This document shows positions 10,967 through 23,322 of a stretch of DNA of 64,000 nucleotides, one piece after another. Made by a program: the position numbers and the translations under genes. Each line of letters opens with the position of its first letter. Position 1 is the stretch's first letter. Source of the stretch: Diploptera punctata (Eukaryota > Arthropoda > Insecta > Blattodea > Blaberidae); NCBI GenBank assembly GCA_030220185.1, contig JASPKZ010010201.1, forward strand, positions 1 to 64,000, written 5' to 3'. The notes under the pieces were generated by a model, which was not told the origin of the DNA, ran no database searches, and worked only from the letters and a program-made list of their open reading frames with translations.

Positions 10967-11950
10967 TCATTCACCCAAATGACAAACCTTATTAACATAT
11001 TTGTAATAACTGTACACAATAGAAACAATAACATAAACACTATAAAAATATAAACAGAATAATCTTAAGTAGATTGCAGGGTTTGCAGTGAAAGCATTTT
11101 TCCCTCTCGCCTCCCAATAGCGTTGGTGGAGTGTAGCAGGTGTTAATGCAGAACAGTGGAGTAGGTGAGCAGAATCCATATTGACACTAGTACTACACTG
11201 CATGCAGAGAGGATTGTTCAATATTACCAGATGATGAAGGTGGGTAGCGAGAGGGTCATGTGCTGTTGCAATCCGAAAATTTGCAACAGCTTCTTTGCGT
11301 GGCCAATCTGGTACTTCAGAAATAATTTTATTTCTCCATTTGCTTTCTTTGGTCCTTTCTAACAATACCAGGTGGTATTCAGATTTTATTTTAGAGTGGA
11401 TAATATTGGCAGATCTATGGTAAAGTTCTTCTTTCAAGAGTGCTTGTAGAATTTGAGTGCCTCGTTTTGCAAGGAGATCTGCAGCTTCATTTCCTGCGAT
11501 CCCACAGTGTGATGGTATCCATTGTAGTGCAACTCGCTTTTGGAAGCGAATAAGGCTGTTGATAAATTTCCTGCACTCTACAACTTCTTTGTTACAAGCC
11601 GCTGTTAATAGTTTGCAATTTCACTAATTGCTGCTTGTGAATCTGAAAGAATAAGAACATTTAAGAAGGATTCTGGTCTACATGTGAGGTGGGAAAGTGC
11701 TGTTCGAATGACTTCTATCTGTCCATCAAAAGGGACACAATTTTTGCCAAGTGAAATATATGTTTGGAACACTGTAGATTCCAGATCCTGTATTTCCATT
11801 TGAACTGATTTTGGATCCATCAGTATAGACATGTAATCAACTCTCTGCTGGGTATCGGGTTGAGATGGTTTCTAGCGCAATTGAACGTAGGATTTCAGGT
11901 GGTGTTTCTGACTTGTTAATAACTTCAGTTAAGTTGAGATCAAATTATAT
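10967..11950 (-). pseudogene. RNase H and C-terminal region of an I-clade-like retrotransposon (broken)
   Basis: The minus-strand piece at 11605-11832 matches an RNase H core (GQIEVIRTALSHL, then ILSDSQAAISEI). After a break, 11420-11600 covers the WIPSHCG...GNE region, and 10967-11437 encodes the downstream domain with CMQCS and HLLHC zinc-binding-like residues. This order (RNase H, then a Cys/His tail) fits I-like non-LTR retrotransposons. The RT part is absent. Multiple frameshifts. Domain call good, clade uncertain. Confidence 0.7.
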
Positions 11951-12435
11951 TTTAAAATTTTCAAGTGTGTTTATGGAAATACATAAAATATATTGTTATT
12001 TACATCCATTTCTTCTTATTTCAGTAGGAGTACATATAGCGTGAATAGGAATATCAGCTTAAAATTTGCAGCATGACACATGGAGCACATATTGAGTGTG
12101 TGAGATAAAATTTTAAAAGTTTCAATCTTTCTAATGCCATAATTTTCATATATAGTAAGTACGCTTAACGACAGGGGAACATATCTTTAGATTTACACAG
12201 CATTTCTGTGGATACCCTGCATTTCGAAATGCTCATCACAGCCAATCAACAGAAGTAGAACATCTTTACCGCTCAGTTAGTGTGTACTTAAATCAAATAG
12301 TGTATTTGCTTTTATTACGGTTTATTATAATATGGTACGCACGGTTGGTTAATATAAAACAAAACAATACGCTGCGAAAAGAAAAGTTGGAGGTTCGATT
12401 CCCGATAAAGTCAGGATTTATAAACTGCTCTAAAA

Positions 12436-12700
12436 GTCTTCTTCTTCTTCTTCTTCTTCTTCATCCAACTAAGTCTTAGGCCTATAGGCCTGTTATGATC
12501 TCAGTGATGAATCTTGTATCCAGCATTTCGTTGGACGTCCCAGAGACCTCTTTCCTGTTGGGCAATGACGATGCATATCCTTGAGAATTCTACCTGAACT
12601 CATTCGTCGCAAATGATTCATCCAGTTGTTCTGGTATCTATGTATGTATTCAATGACCGGTTCTAAACGTAGTTCCTTCAAGATATCATCATTACGTTTG
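12436..12700 (-). mobile_element. RTE-like 3' end with (GAA)n tail
   Basis: Minus-strand RT C-terminus (MKELRLEPVIEYIHRYQNNW, RRMSSGRIL, GRPTKCW) followed by a 3' end AACAGGCCTATAGGCC and a GAA repeat (CTT runs at about 12440-12462 on plus). The related copy is at 34160-34510. Confidence 0.75.
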
Positions 12701-12879
12701 TGATCCCATTTGGTATATCCTGCTGCATATCATAAGCATAATCCCACATTTTGCCCTTGTTTTACTCCTAACTCCACTGTGTAATGTTGTACGTAATTGA
12801 ATGTTTCTCTTGGTCCTCTTTGTTTCTTTTTTTGTTTCAGATATAACTGCTATTGAAATTAATTTTTTGCCCTATGTAC

Positions 12880-13290
12880 CGGAGCTCAATGGTAGGCAAG
12901 AGATCTCAGGGTTATGAACTCTTTATAAGCAAAAGAACAACGTATAAATGTACACTCAATTTTAACGAATCCAAGAACTCTTTATTTTCGGAGAAATACA
13001 CGTTTGTTAATACAGTTACAAGTTTTATCTAAGGGTGGAGTCGATGAAATACTTAGAGGTCCACGTGCTCGAGTCAATATTTTTAAAGTCCAAATGTTTA
13101 ACGGACTATAACTTTAAATTTAACTATTTCTCGGACGTATCTAATATTTAAACTGAATCGGAGATCGCGGTCTGCAGGTCTACGATGTTCCAACACTGAA
13201 CACAGAGTCACTGAGAGTGATAGATCACTGAGAGTGATAGTTAGTATTTTGATATAAGTTCTCGCTTATAAAGGCGGTGGCTCCTCCCAC
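12880..13290 (+). repeat. Dispersed repeat Y, copy 1
   Basis: Shared in opposite orientation with 46880-47325: the blocks GGCAAGAGATCTCAGGGTT, AAGGGTGGAGTCGATGAA, GAGATCGCGGTCTG and CACTGAGAGTGATAG recur in reverse order on the other strand. It includes CTTATAAAGGCGG near 13264, which is TATA-like. It could be a solo LTR or a non-autonomous element; no coding seen. Confidence 0.75.
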
Positions 13291-14675
13291 TTTTCTCGAA
13301 TCCATTCCTTACAATTGAATATATTTATGTTTTATAATATTATTTACTAGTATGTATAACATTTCTAAGAACTGGGTAAATTGGTTCTTTGATATTTAAT
13401 AGAAAAATGTTTATCAGTTTCTTTGTAAACTGTCAATGTTAAGAGATTATCTTTTCTAGAGGTGAATGAATGTCTTTTGTTGTCTGTACTAGGCAGGTAG
13501 TAATTCTTTATCATCGTTTCTTGGAATTCCTTAGTAGCGTTAATTGGTTTCTAAGAATTGGTCAATAGATTTTTAATATTTTTAATAGCTAACTAATGTT
13601 ATCTTTTCTTATTAGTTGTATAGACTGCTAATTTGAAATATTTTGACAATACCCTTTTTGTGTTCCTATATTATTTGTAAGTTGTGTAGTAGGTAGAGTT
13701 CTGACAATACCTCTTTATTTGTCACTTGTATAGCAGGTAGCGTTTTACAGTATTTTATTCTAGACAAATGTAGGTGGAATTTTTACCTGGGTATTTTTAC
13801 TTTTCCACATACATATTTTATAGCGATATTAGTAATATATTCTATTTTCATTTTTTTATGGATTTATTTAATTTTAATAACAATTTAATATATTTCGGAA
13901 CATTTTAGTTTCAGCTCCATGCATATTAGAGTTGTATCTTAGTTTATATGTCTCCTTACATATTAATCGCTACTACTAATATATCGTCTAATTGGTCCTC
14001 TTTGTGGGATTTACCCTGTACATTCCAAGTTGCTATTTTCAAAATGTTTTCCTTTTTCCAAGAGTTATTCTTTTTCTTGCCTTTTTCGTCGACAGATTTA
14101 TCCCTCCAGTCCATCCGAGGCTTGTTGTGAAAACTGAAAGCAACTCTAAAGTACTACCCGACGCGACGGGTTGCTAGCCCGAATGGTAAAGTGATGGGGC
14201 TTCCATCCATGCAGCATTTATTCTCCAAGTGATGTTATGGTTATACCACCTGTACTCGGTCCCTAGAGCCTCATCTGTTATAAGCAGGTTGCACCACGGG
14301 CAGGTTGAGGTTAGGTTTTAGATAGGGGAGGTTTAAGAATGCACTTCACTATCCCATGCAACCCGCCCTAAAAAGTAAAACGGCGAAACTACAAGTTCTG
14401 GCAAATAAATAAAATATTTTCCTTTTAAACTTGTCGGTCGTGGCTCTAATCTCTCTGCATAAGACGTACTTGTGAAGATTGTTTCCAGTAATTGCTCTGT
14501 TTACAGGAAGGAAGTTATAAGGAAGCGTAAAGTAATGTAACTTTATTACATGTGAGTTTTTAACTTCAAAGTTGAAGCTCTTCAGTTCATTAAAAAACAC
14601 TGCAATGAATGATGGTGAGAGAAATGAAAACAAACGAGGTTTAAGAATATTAATGAAGTAAGACTAATTAGTGTA
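13291..14675. other. No gene recognised
   Basis: AT-rich. 13320-13930 holds loosely repeated blocks (phrases such as AATTGGT and GTAGGTAG recur). No supported gene. Confidence 0.4.
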
Positions 14676-14975
14676 AGGCGTCGCCTTAGCGCCTCTCATC
14701 GCTGGGATTTCCAGTTCGTATCTCGGACATTCCACGCGAGTTTCGTGGTGAACGAAACGGACTCTGGGCAAGTTTTTCACAGAGTTCTCCAGGTTTCCTC
14801 TGCCACAAATTTCATTCCATAATTTCTCCATATTCATTCATTTCGTTTAATTTTATTTCATTGATTGTTGATTGTGCGTCAGGCGTGGTCGTCCGGGATC
14901 CAATGTAAGGGGTTTCATCACATCTCATCCCTCGACCTGATCCTGAGTGGACACGAGATGAGGTTTTTTCTAATT
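14676..14975 (+). repeat. Possible tRNA-derived SINE-like sequence
   Basis: The GC-rich head GGCGTCGCCTTAGCGCCTC is followed by CCAGTTCGTATCTCG, a weak B-box match; the 3' part contains GTGGACACGAGATGAGG before a T run. No second copy or TSD in the window, so the call is tentative. Confidence 0.35.
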
Positions 14976-15348
14976 ATTACAGAAGTCATAAAATGGAAAG
15001 GCAACTCTGTGATTTTAATCACTGGCTTGTGTTTAATTTAATACAAATGATTGACTAACTTGTTTATTTTATACGAAAAGCAACTTAAATGTATTACTGT
15101 GATATACTAAAAACAAAAATGATAAAATGACATCTCAGTCGACCGCAGCTAAAACTCCATATAAAGAAGACTTGGTAAAAGGCCTTTGGAAATATGTTCC
15201 ATCTTCAGCTACTGATAGAGGTCGACTGAGATCTCAGGTACAATTTTATAACTATCAACCTTCTTTGTACTAAACTGAAACTTGGTTTAAAATAACTTTT
15301 AAAATCTACAAAACTCGTCTTTCCAAACTTGAGTGTAACGCCATCTAA

Positions 15349-16289
15349 TCTAATATATAAAAATGAATGTTTGTTTGATTGTAAGTAGGCCTACTTCATG
15401 CGCTGCCATACCGTTGATCCGATTGTGATGGGGCTTTATGCAAAATGTTCAAGAGATTCCCGGGATGAATATAGGCTATACGAGAATTGTAATACTCAAA
15501 TCCTACACTCTTAGAAATCGCCCTTTGTAGTGAAAAAAGTAGCTCTTTGGACGCTTAAATGACTTACGCTGCCTAACCCATAACAAATACACAAAATTAA
15601 TGTACACAGAATTTAATATCTTAAAAAACTCTCAAAAAAGTTCGCGACAGCATATATTTATCTCTTACGGATAACTCACAATAACCATTTTTGTCTTTCA
15701 TTGATGCCAAAAAGATAAGAGACAAGTACGTAGATGCCTGTGCAAGTATAGCAGCACATGGCGGGTATTCTTTTACGGATAACTCACAATAACGAGTTTT
15801 GTCTTTTAGCTCATTTATGCCAAGAACATCGAGATGAGTACATTCCCGGGCAACACCGGGTAATCAGCACGAGGTATCTTAAAATAATTACGATATACAT
15901 TTATAATTATTTTTAATTTTACTTATTTAACTAATCATTAGAAGTACATTATTTTTTGTCTTTCAGCTCATTTATGCCAAGAAGATCGGGATGAGTAGAT
16001 TCCTGGACAACGCCAGGTAAACAGCACGGGGTATCTAAAAATAATTACGATATACATTTTTCGTTTTACTTATTTGACTAAACATAAAACATATTAATTT
16101 TCCTACTTCAGCTCATTTATGTCAAGAAGGTCGGGATAAGTAGATTCTTGGACAATGCCGGGTAATGAGCACAGGTTATCTAAAAAATATAAATTTATAG
16201 TTATTTTTCCTTTTCTTATTCAACTGAACACAAAATCAGATTAATTTTCATTTATTTAGGCGTAGCAGAGCACGCCGGGTATTAGCTAG
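15349..16289 (+). mobile_element. Non-autonomous Helitron-like element, copy 1
   Basis: Starts with TC (TCTAATATATAAAAATGAAT), ends with GTATTAGCTAG, and sits between A (15348) and T (16290), as Helitrons do. No TIR and no TSD. Inside are three or more diverged units of about 150 bp, each with a phrase like CTCATTTATGCCAAGAAGAT and an ACACCGGGTAA-type block (near 15811, 15966 and 16109). A second copy in the same orientation lies at 36531-37448. No Rep/helicase coding is present, so it depends on others. Confidence 0.8.
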
Positions 16290-16399
16290 TATACATTTGT
16301 ATACATTTGTAACTAAATGTCAGAATTATGTGCAAATGTTTATTTCCTTTCAATTGCTTGTCTATTATTATTGTAGATATCTCTAATTATACTCCTGTT

Positions 16400-16605
16400 A
16401 CAGTGCTCGCCTCTGATTTAGGGCTCTATCCCGGCTGAGGTAAATGAATAGGCCTACTTAAGGGATTAAAAATCGTGAGTGTGGCTTCTTTCCCGAAAGG
16501 AAGTAAATCCGTGGATCCTGTCCCATACCATTTACGGCACGTGAAATAACCTGAAGCCTGAAATATAAAAACAGGCCTCTGAGCAATCCCTAGTTGTGAA
16601 ATGAG
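16400..16605 (+). repeat. Degenerate SINE-like repeat, family 4, copy 1
   Basis: Contains GGCTCTATCCCGGCTGAGG, then TTTACGGCACGTGAAATAAC and CCTCTGAGCAA. The phrases recur at 34700-34835 and 39245-39445. Ends not defined. Confidence 0.6.
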
Positions 16606-16903
16606 CTACTAATTGCCTGAAATATTGAGGAGAAACGTTAAATACAGTATTTTTACACGCTTATGAACTGTTACCCTTAGAAGAATTCTACTCCAGGCGC
16701 TTTTATAGTTACAGTTAAGTAGGTGGTAGTAGCAGTGAAATTTATTGACATATTTAAAAAAAATAAAGATAGGCAAAGGGGGTTATTCCATACACTATTG
16801 GGGATTTTGTAATGTGAATTCCCGGATTTTTTCAATATGTCACAATAATAAATAGTTAAATGGCTTTATTTGAGCTAGTTATTATTAATGGTTTAACTAT
16901 AAT

Positions 16904-19180
16904 TTAAGAACTACAAACACCTTTTTTCCACATCGAGATATACATAAATACACTTGGTCAGCAAGAGGACAAAGAAGCATAATAGACTACACTATAGTCA
17001 ATGAAAAATAAGTTAGTGCTTGATACAAGAGTATTTAGAGGATGTGATATTGGTTCTGACCATTACCTTCTAATTACTAAATTAGCAATACCAGCTAAGT
17101 AGAAAAGAAGTAAAATTAATACGGCAAACAAAACAAATGAAGAAACTTTTAAAGTGCACCTACTTCAAGATGAATCGATTAGAAATTTATATCAACAACG
17201 ACTAGATCTATATATAAAACAAAATGCTATAAGTAGAAATATTAATACAGAATGGGAAGAATTAAAAGATAATATAATACAGGCTGCTTCAGAATCACTT
17301 GGTACTAGAAATAAAAGATATAATAATAAAATATTAAAAATTTGGAACGATGAAATAGCAAAACTGGTCAAGGAAAAAAAATATGCATACTTGAGATACT
17401 TGAATATGAGAACAGATGAAAACCTGATTGAAAACAAACAAAGAAATGCCCTTGCTCGAAGAGAAATTAGAAAAATTAAAAGGAGTTCATGGGAAAAATA
17501 TATTAGTGACCTGGAACATGATTTACATGGACGACAAGATAAAGCCTACAAGATTCTAAAACATATTAATAATCAGGAAAAAGATCAACTCAAATTGAAC
17601 ATAATTTCTGAGGATAAATGGATATCTTATTTCAAACGTCTATGGACAGAACAATCAGATGATGAGGAAATAAACTTACCATTAATTGACGAGAATATAG
17701 ATCCAATTTCTTTCGAAGAATTAATAACTGTCATCAATCATTGTAAAAACAAAAAAAAAACTCCTGGCATTGATAATATTAATAATGAACTAATAAAATA
17801 TGGCTCTATTCAACTAAAACAACGTATCTTAGATTTATTGAATATATGCTGGAAGACTGGTCATATCCCAGAAGAATGGAAGACGGCCAAAATATATCCT
17901 ATTTATAAAAAAGGAGATCGTCATGATTGTGAAAATTACAGAGGCATAAATATCTTGGGTACCTGTTATAAAATGTATACAACTATATTGAAAAATCGTT
18001 TAAATGTAATTATGGAAAGTATTATTCTAGAAGCCCAGAATGGATTCAGGAAAGGCAGATCCTGTTCAGATTGCATTTTCACTATCAATCAAATAATTGA
18101 GAAACATAGAGAATATAATCTACCAACTTTTATGGCATTTATAGATCTTGAAAAGGCATTTGACAAAGTTAACAGAAATAAATTGTGGAATATAATGAAA
18201 GAGAAAGGAGTACTTCGGCACCTAATAACTGCGATAAAAAGTCTATATGTAGAAAATAAAATAACAATAGAAACTGGAGGAAAAAATAAAAACAATATAA
18301 TAGCAAACAATAAATAGAGGTGTAAGACAGGGATGTCCACTTTCATCCTCCCTTTTTAATATTTATATTGACGATATCATGTATAATTGGCAGATAAATT
18401 TGGACTCACATTTCAAAATAAGAAATAAGATGTTAGATACCTTACTTTTTGCAGACGACCAAGTTCTAATATCTAGTTCAGAAGATGGTCTACAGAAATC
18501 GCTCTTTCAGTTATATAACATTATACAGAAATATAATTTCAAAGTATCAATAAGTAAAACGAAAATCCTAGCTTTTAAGGGATCAGATACCGTAAGAGCT
18601 AAAATAATTCTTGGAGGGGAAACCCATTGAACAAGTGAACCATTTTAAATGCCTGGGTTATGAAATCTACTTTAAAAATGATCTATTTAACAAACTTAAT
18701 AAATTTAGTTATATATGTGGGACAATCAAAAGGACATTTAAAAGCACAAGAAAAGAGACAAAACTAAAATTTTATAAAGTAGTGGCAGTCCCCTTACTAT
18801 TGTATGGTAGTGAATTTTGGGTTTTAACTAAAAGAGAAGAGAAGATCATAGAAGCAGCTGAAATGAGAATTCTGAGAAGTGTGGCTGGTTGCAAACTTCT
18901 AGATAAGAGAAGAAGTGAAGATATTAGAAATGAGCTAAATATCTTTAAACTCTTAGATAGAATAAAATAATCTAGAAAAAAATGGAAAGAACATGTTCAA
19001 AGAATGGAAGATGACTGCACTCTCAAAATTATACTTAAATACAAACCGAAAGGACGCAGGAATGTTGGTAAACCGAAGAAGAGATGGATCCAACTTTTGA
19101 ATGAGAATCTATGAGACCGGAACAAGCCACACGGGCTTAATCCGTGATTGTTGATGATGATGATGATGATGATGATGATG
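16904..19180 (+). mobile_element. RTE-like non-LTR retrotransposon, family B, copy 1 (5'-truncated)
   Basis: Begins inside the endonuclease, runs through the RT, and ends with a (GAT)n tail at about 19152-19180. A perfect 8-bp TSD, ACTATAAT, flanks it (16896-16903 and 19181-19188). The same family is at 42780-45860 in minus orientation; both share the block DIHKYTWSARG. The coding is broken in a few places only, so the insertion is moderately young. Confidence 0.9.
17154..18970 (+). pseudogene. Family B reverse transcriptase (frameshifted)
   Basis: RT polyprotein part in three open pieces: 17154-18317 (linker, fingers and first palm motifs: YRGINILGTCYK, GFRKGRSCSD, the catalytic AFIDLEKAFDKV), then after a frame change near 18305 the GVRQGCPLS block and LLFADDQVLI with an intact FADD box (18379-18630), then after another shift near 18610 the thumb/C-terminal part (HFKCLGYE, KLKFYKVVAVPLLLYGSE, 18611-18970). 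A stop at 18968 is followed by readable C-terminal coding (KWKEHVQRMEDD, GRRNVGKPKKRW) to about 19110. It makes target-primed cDNA in intact relatives. Upstream, 16930-17150 holds endonuclease remnants. Confidence 0.85.
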
Positions 19181-21000
19181 ACTATAATGGGGGTCAACGT
19201 GTAATTTATAGTTAAAATGTTATTAAATATCACATGCTTAATCGTAACTGTGCCAATGAAATTATGTTTTTATATTTGAAGGCAGTTTTGAGTTTTTTGT
19301 GGATTTTTACTTCGAGTTTATGTTTCAATTTACAGTAGAATAAATAAACCTTAATATTTTAAAACTCAATATTTTTTATTGTGTTTAATTTTTTACGGCA
19401 AGATAAAAAAAATTCTTAGATTACAACCGTTTTCACGATTGGATCCCTTAAAGTCCGGTAAAATATTAAATAAATAAGAATTGGAACTGTCGATTGAAAG
19501 TCGAGTGCAACAGACCACCCAACGTACACATACCTCCCAGTGACTAGCAGCAATGATGGCGCGGCGGCATATCGTACGAAGAAATCACTCCACCTCCTTT
19601 TGCGCGGTGAGCTATTTTAGTTTAATACGTCTTGATTTCTAGAGATTTCATGAAGAGCATTTTACAACGTAATGAAAATGCTTTGTAAAATGTTGTATGT
19701 GATATATGTGAATTTCATTGTGAAGTTTTATGTAATGGTATTTTTAAAAATATATCCTTAATTATCTTCAAATCCAATTTTAACAGCTTCCCTGAAATGT
19801 AGTGTTTTAATATCCTCTTTCATAAGTCCTCTTTCATAAGTTGATTTCTGCACATATACATCGTAATGCTTTCAGAGAGCCAATCGCCTGCAACTAGTAT
19901 CGTACGTTAAACGAGGCAGGGTTTGTACTTTCGTGATGCGCCGGACCCGCCTTGACGCGTCTTCGTTCGTGCCGAGACCTATAACAATGTCATTTTTTGT
20001 GATTGTTGTTATGACCAGAAAATAAATTGTAAATATGTGTGCGCGTTTTAATAATACTATTTCAACTATCCATAACTATCCATGTAATTTTGTACAAGAA
20101 TTACATAAAGAGTTATATTTAAAATTTTGAACAAATTTGGTGTTACTGAAGTTTCGCGTCGTACTCTTTGTACGGAATGCCCCAATACATGCATTTACAT
20201 GACCGTGTTTGGGCGTTCGGGTCTACTTCCAATTCCCAATACATACACACATACATACATACAAATCAAGCATAAATCATTCTCCCTATCTTTCTCATCC
20301 ATGAATTAGAGATGTAGTAAAATTATTAGACTTTTGCTTTAAAATAATCCTAAAAAAACCAATATACAGTAAAGTAGTTTAAGACTATACAACTAAGTCA
20401 ACTTAAAGTTAATTAGGTTTTTCACATCTATCATATTACAAAATAACAAAATCAATATTTAAAAGTAGGTTTAAGACTGGTTTAAATCTAATATTTTCCT
20501 GAAAAGTGACAATTCTCTAATATAATGGATACCTATATTTTTTGAGTGAAAATTTTGTCTCTCATATCATTCATAAATTAACGGAATTTATTTTAAGAAA
20601 ACCCCATTTTTTGTAATTATTATACGTAAACTGTTTTCAACTTTTTTATAAGTAGTCTCTCTGTAAACCCAATTAAGTTAATTAAATTATATGTGTTAGC
20701 AATTGATGTAAAGTGTTAGGATAACGTAATACAACTTGAATATACAATACATTTTTTATAAATGATTATTTAATTAATAAACTGCGATTATAATTATTTC
20801 CTAGTATTGTTCTCTCTATATATACCCGGTGTGGGAGTTGGGTGCTCCCTACCGGGAGTGTTTTAACAAAGATAATTTAGTTATGCTTATTAACCCATAT
20901 ATTCCTAATTTTATTAGTAATATTTATTTATTTATAGCGAGAACTGACACCCTGTAGATTGGCAGTACGACTAACATGATGTTTGGTTCGTTGTACAGTT
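19181..21000. other. No gene recognised
   Basis: Apart from the 8-bp TSD at the left edge and a short inverted CCCGGTGTGGGAG/CTCCCTACCGGGA hairpin near 20825-20862, only AT-rich sequence. The 19540-19990 stretch is relatively CpG-rich. Confidence 0.4.
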
Positions 21001-21002
21001 GG

Positions 21003-21062
21003 ATTTAGATTAGATTAGATTAGATTAGATTAGATTAGATTAGATTAGATTAGATTAGATTT
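21003..21062. repeat. (TTAGA)n repeat, tail of the CR1-like element
   Basis: About 11 perfect TTAGA pentamers. On the element's own strand it is (TCTAA)n directly after its 3' UTR, so it is the retroelement tail. Confidence 0.9.
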
Positions 21063-21474
21063 ATTTAGCCTGGTGGAGTTGCCATGTGGCCTTCTCTTCC
21101 ACTCACCAGGACAAACATATATTACATAAGAATATAACAATCTTAATTAACTCTAATATTAAACACTAAGTAAAAATTTGATCAAAAGATAATATCTAAT
21201 ATACATATTACGATCTATAATACAACCAGTTAATATTAGTTAAAATTAAGACTAAAACTAATAATAAAATGTATGCAAGCAAGGCATATTAAATTGCCCC
21301 TGTCTAGTGTATATAAAAAACAAAGGAAAATAATGAGATATAGAAAACTAATTTTACGATTATACAATATTTAAAACAAAACAAGTAAAAATATTTGTTA
21401 TTCTTAATATTATTTACATAAATAATTAAATATATTAATATTGCTAAAAGAATACTATCAGTGAGGTGTATAAG

Positions 21475-23205
21475 TCAGTTTGTTATTAAATAATTCTTTA
21501 GTTTGTTTTTGAAGGATGTTATAGTTTGACAGTCTCTGACATAGGGTGGAAGGGAATTCCATGTTTTGGTAAGTGACACCGTAAAAGATAATGAATAATA
21601 TACAGTGTGATGAGGCGGGATATAAAGGACAATGTGCTGATGGGATCGAGTGTCAAGATTATGTGTGTCGGATAGTCTGATGAAGCGGCGTGATAAATAA
21701 TTAGGCGATGCTGTGTGAAGTATTTTATAGAGAAGGGATAGGGAATGGACAGTTCTACTACGATCTCTTAGACGAAACCACGATAATTGTTCCAGTGACG
21801 GTGTAACATGGTCAAATTTGCGAATACCACAAATAAAACGTGCGCAAGAATTATGAACACGTTGAAGTCTTTGAGTGGAAATAATATTTAAGTCTGTAAA
21901 AAGAGTGTCACAATAATCAAAATGGGGCATTGCAAGTGTTTCTACTAACATTTTCCTAAGGGCGAATGGCAAACAATTTCGTACACGATTTAATGAATGT
22001 ATTATTGAGAAGACTGTTTTGCATGTATGGTTTATTTGTGTATTCCAATTTAAGTTTATGTCAATAAATACTCCTAGATTTTTTACTGTCTCACTATAAG
22101 GGATTTGAACTCCGTTTAGTGACACATGCGAAACTGTGTTTAGGTTAATTGTAGATAATAGTCTCTGATGACCCATAATGATTGATTGTGACTTTGTAGG
22201 ATTTAATTGCAGTCCATATTTAACTGTCCAAGTCATTAGTGAGTCAAGATCCTCGTTAATTTTGGCAACAGCGTCATTTAGTGAATATTTGTCTGTGTGG
22301 ATGTAGATTTGCATGTCGTCTGCAAATAAATTATGTTTGCAATGCTTTAGGGAGTTAGATATGTCATTTATGTAGATTGAAAAAAGCAAAGGTCCAAGTA
22401 CCGAACCCTGTGGAACCCCAGCTTTACGGAAGGACCAAGAAGAACATAATGTATGATTTCCTATAACAGATTGCTGGCGCTCATGAAGGTAGGAATTGAA
22501 CCATTTCGTGGCACTATCAGAGAGTAAGATGTTTTTAAGTTTATGCAACAATAAGTCCAAGTCTACCGTGTCGAATGCTTTACTAAAGTCCAGTAATGTA
22601 AGAATGGTAAGTTTTCGATTATCAGCAGCTTCGCGTATGTCTTCGCAAATATTTAGTAGAGCAGTATTTGTATTGTGTCCTGTCCTGAAGCCTGACTGAA
22701 ATTGATCTAGAAGGTTGTAATCATTTAGGTATTCAGTCAGTTGTTTATGGACTAATCGTTCCAGAGCTTTTGAAAGAGTAGGTAAAATGCTAATGGGTCG
22801 AAAGTCGTTCGGGGTTGAGGGCGTTTTAACTTTAGGCAGTGGACGTACGAGGGCTTGTTTCCACAATGAGGGATATGTAGAAGTTTGTAGTGAGGAGTTA
22901 AAAATATGAGTTATAGTAGGTAGTATAGCTTCGATTATTTTATTCAGTAAAGTAATATTTATACGGTCACTTCCTTCTGCTTTGGTTTTTATTCGCATGA
23001 TGGTTTTCTTTACGTCGTAGTCTGTAACATATGAGAAGTGGAAATGTTCTCTGTCGGGTTGATTTGTCAGTGATAATTCATTTATTGTTTGTTCTTTATC
23101 CTTTGGAGTAGTAGTTATACCTGTGAAGTGATTATTGAGTGTGTCCAGGGAAACAGGTAATTTGTCTACCTGTGTGTCTTTTCTCCCAATTCCCATTCTA
23201 TTCAA
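21475..23205 (-). CDS. Reverse transcriptase of a CR1/Jockey-like retrotransposon
   Basis: 576 residues from the first ATG, but the frame stays open upstream to about 23320 (NAKLRHVYN block before the Met), so the true protein was longer and the 5' end is lost. RT motifs in order: PNDFRPISILPTLSKALERL (fingers), GFRTGHNTNTAL, LLDFSKAFDTVD (first catalytic Asp), GVPQGSVLGPLLFSIYIND, LFADDMQIY (the catalytic FADD), then LNPTKSQ, the thumb, and the conserved C-terminus SFTVSLTKTWNSLPPYVRD. No internal stop or frameshift. The endonuclease domain is missing through 5' truncation, so it cannot be autonomous, although the RT core looks intact. Tail and 3' UTR lie at 21003-21474. Confidence 0.9.
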   Translation of the reverse strand: MNRMGIGRKDTQVDKLPVSLDTLNNHFTGITTTPKDKEQTINELSLTNQPDREHFHFSYVTDYDVKKTIMRIKTKAEGSDRINITLLNKIIEAILPTITHIFNSSLQTSTYPSLWKQALVRPLPKVKTPSTPNDFRPISILPTLSKALERLVHKQLTEYLNDYNLLDQFQSGFRTGHNTNTALLNICEDIREAADNRKLTILTLLDFSKAFDTVDLDLLLHKLKNILLSDSATKWFNSYLHERQQSVIGNHTLCSSWSFRKAGVPQGSVLGPLLFSIYINDISNSLKHCKHNLFADDMQIYIHTDKYSLNDAVAKINEDLDSLMTWTVKYGLQLNPTKSQSIIMGHQRLLSTINLNTVSHVSLNGVQIPYSETVKNLGVFIDINLNWNTQINHTCKTVFSIIHSLNRVRNCLPFALRKMLVETLAMPHFDYCDTLFTDLNIISTQRLQRVHNSCARFICGIRKFDHVTPSLEQLSWFRLRDRSRTVHSLSLLYKILHTASPNYLSRRFIRLSDTHNLDTRSHQHIVLYIPPHHTVYYSLSFTVSLTKTWNSLPPYVRDCQTITSFKNKLKNYLITN

Positions 23206-23322
23206 GTTTTTCCAGATTTCTGAAGTATTGGTATCTGTTAGGTTGTATACATGTCTAAGTTTGGCGTTTCTTATAGCTTGATTTGTCTTGTTACGTAACT
23301 GTATGGTTGAATCAGAGTGTAA

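Larger units (their letters stand above)
21003..23322 (-). mobile_element. CR1/Jockey-group non-LTR retrotransposon, copy 1 (5'-truncated)
   Basis: The minus-strand element begins within ORF2 at about 23322 and ends in the family's 3' end (GAAGAGAAGGCCACATGGC near 21105-21080, then AAATAAATC) with a (TCTAA)n tail of about 11 units at 21003-21062. The same 3' end with ATT-type tails is at 40857-41880 (minus) and 51960-56088 (plus). No clear TSD, as is common for this group. The reading frame is unbroken, so this is the youngest-looking retroelement here. Confidence 0.9.

Noticed and set aside
21003..21062. TTAGA array as an interstitial telomere
   Set aside because: The insect telomere unit is TTAGG. 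This array is TTAGA and sits exactly at a retroelement 3' end, so it is the element's tail.
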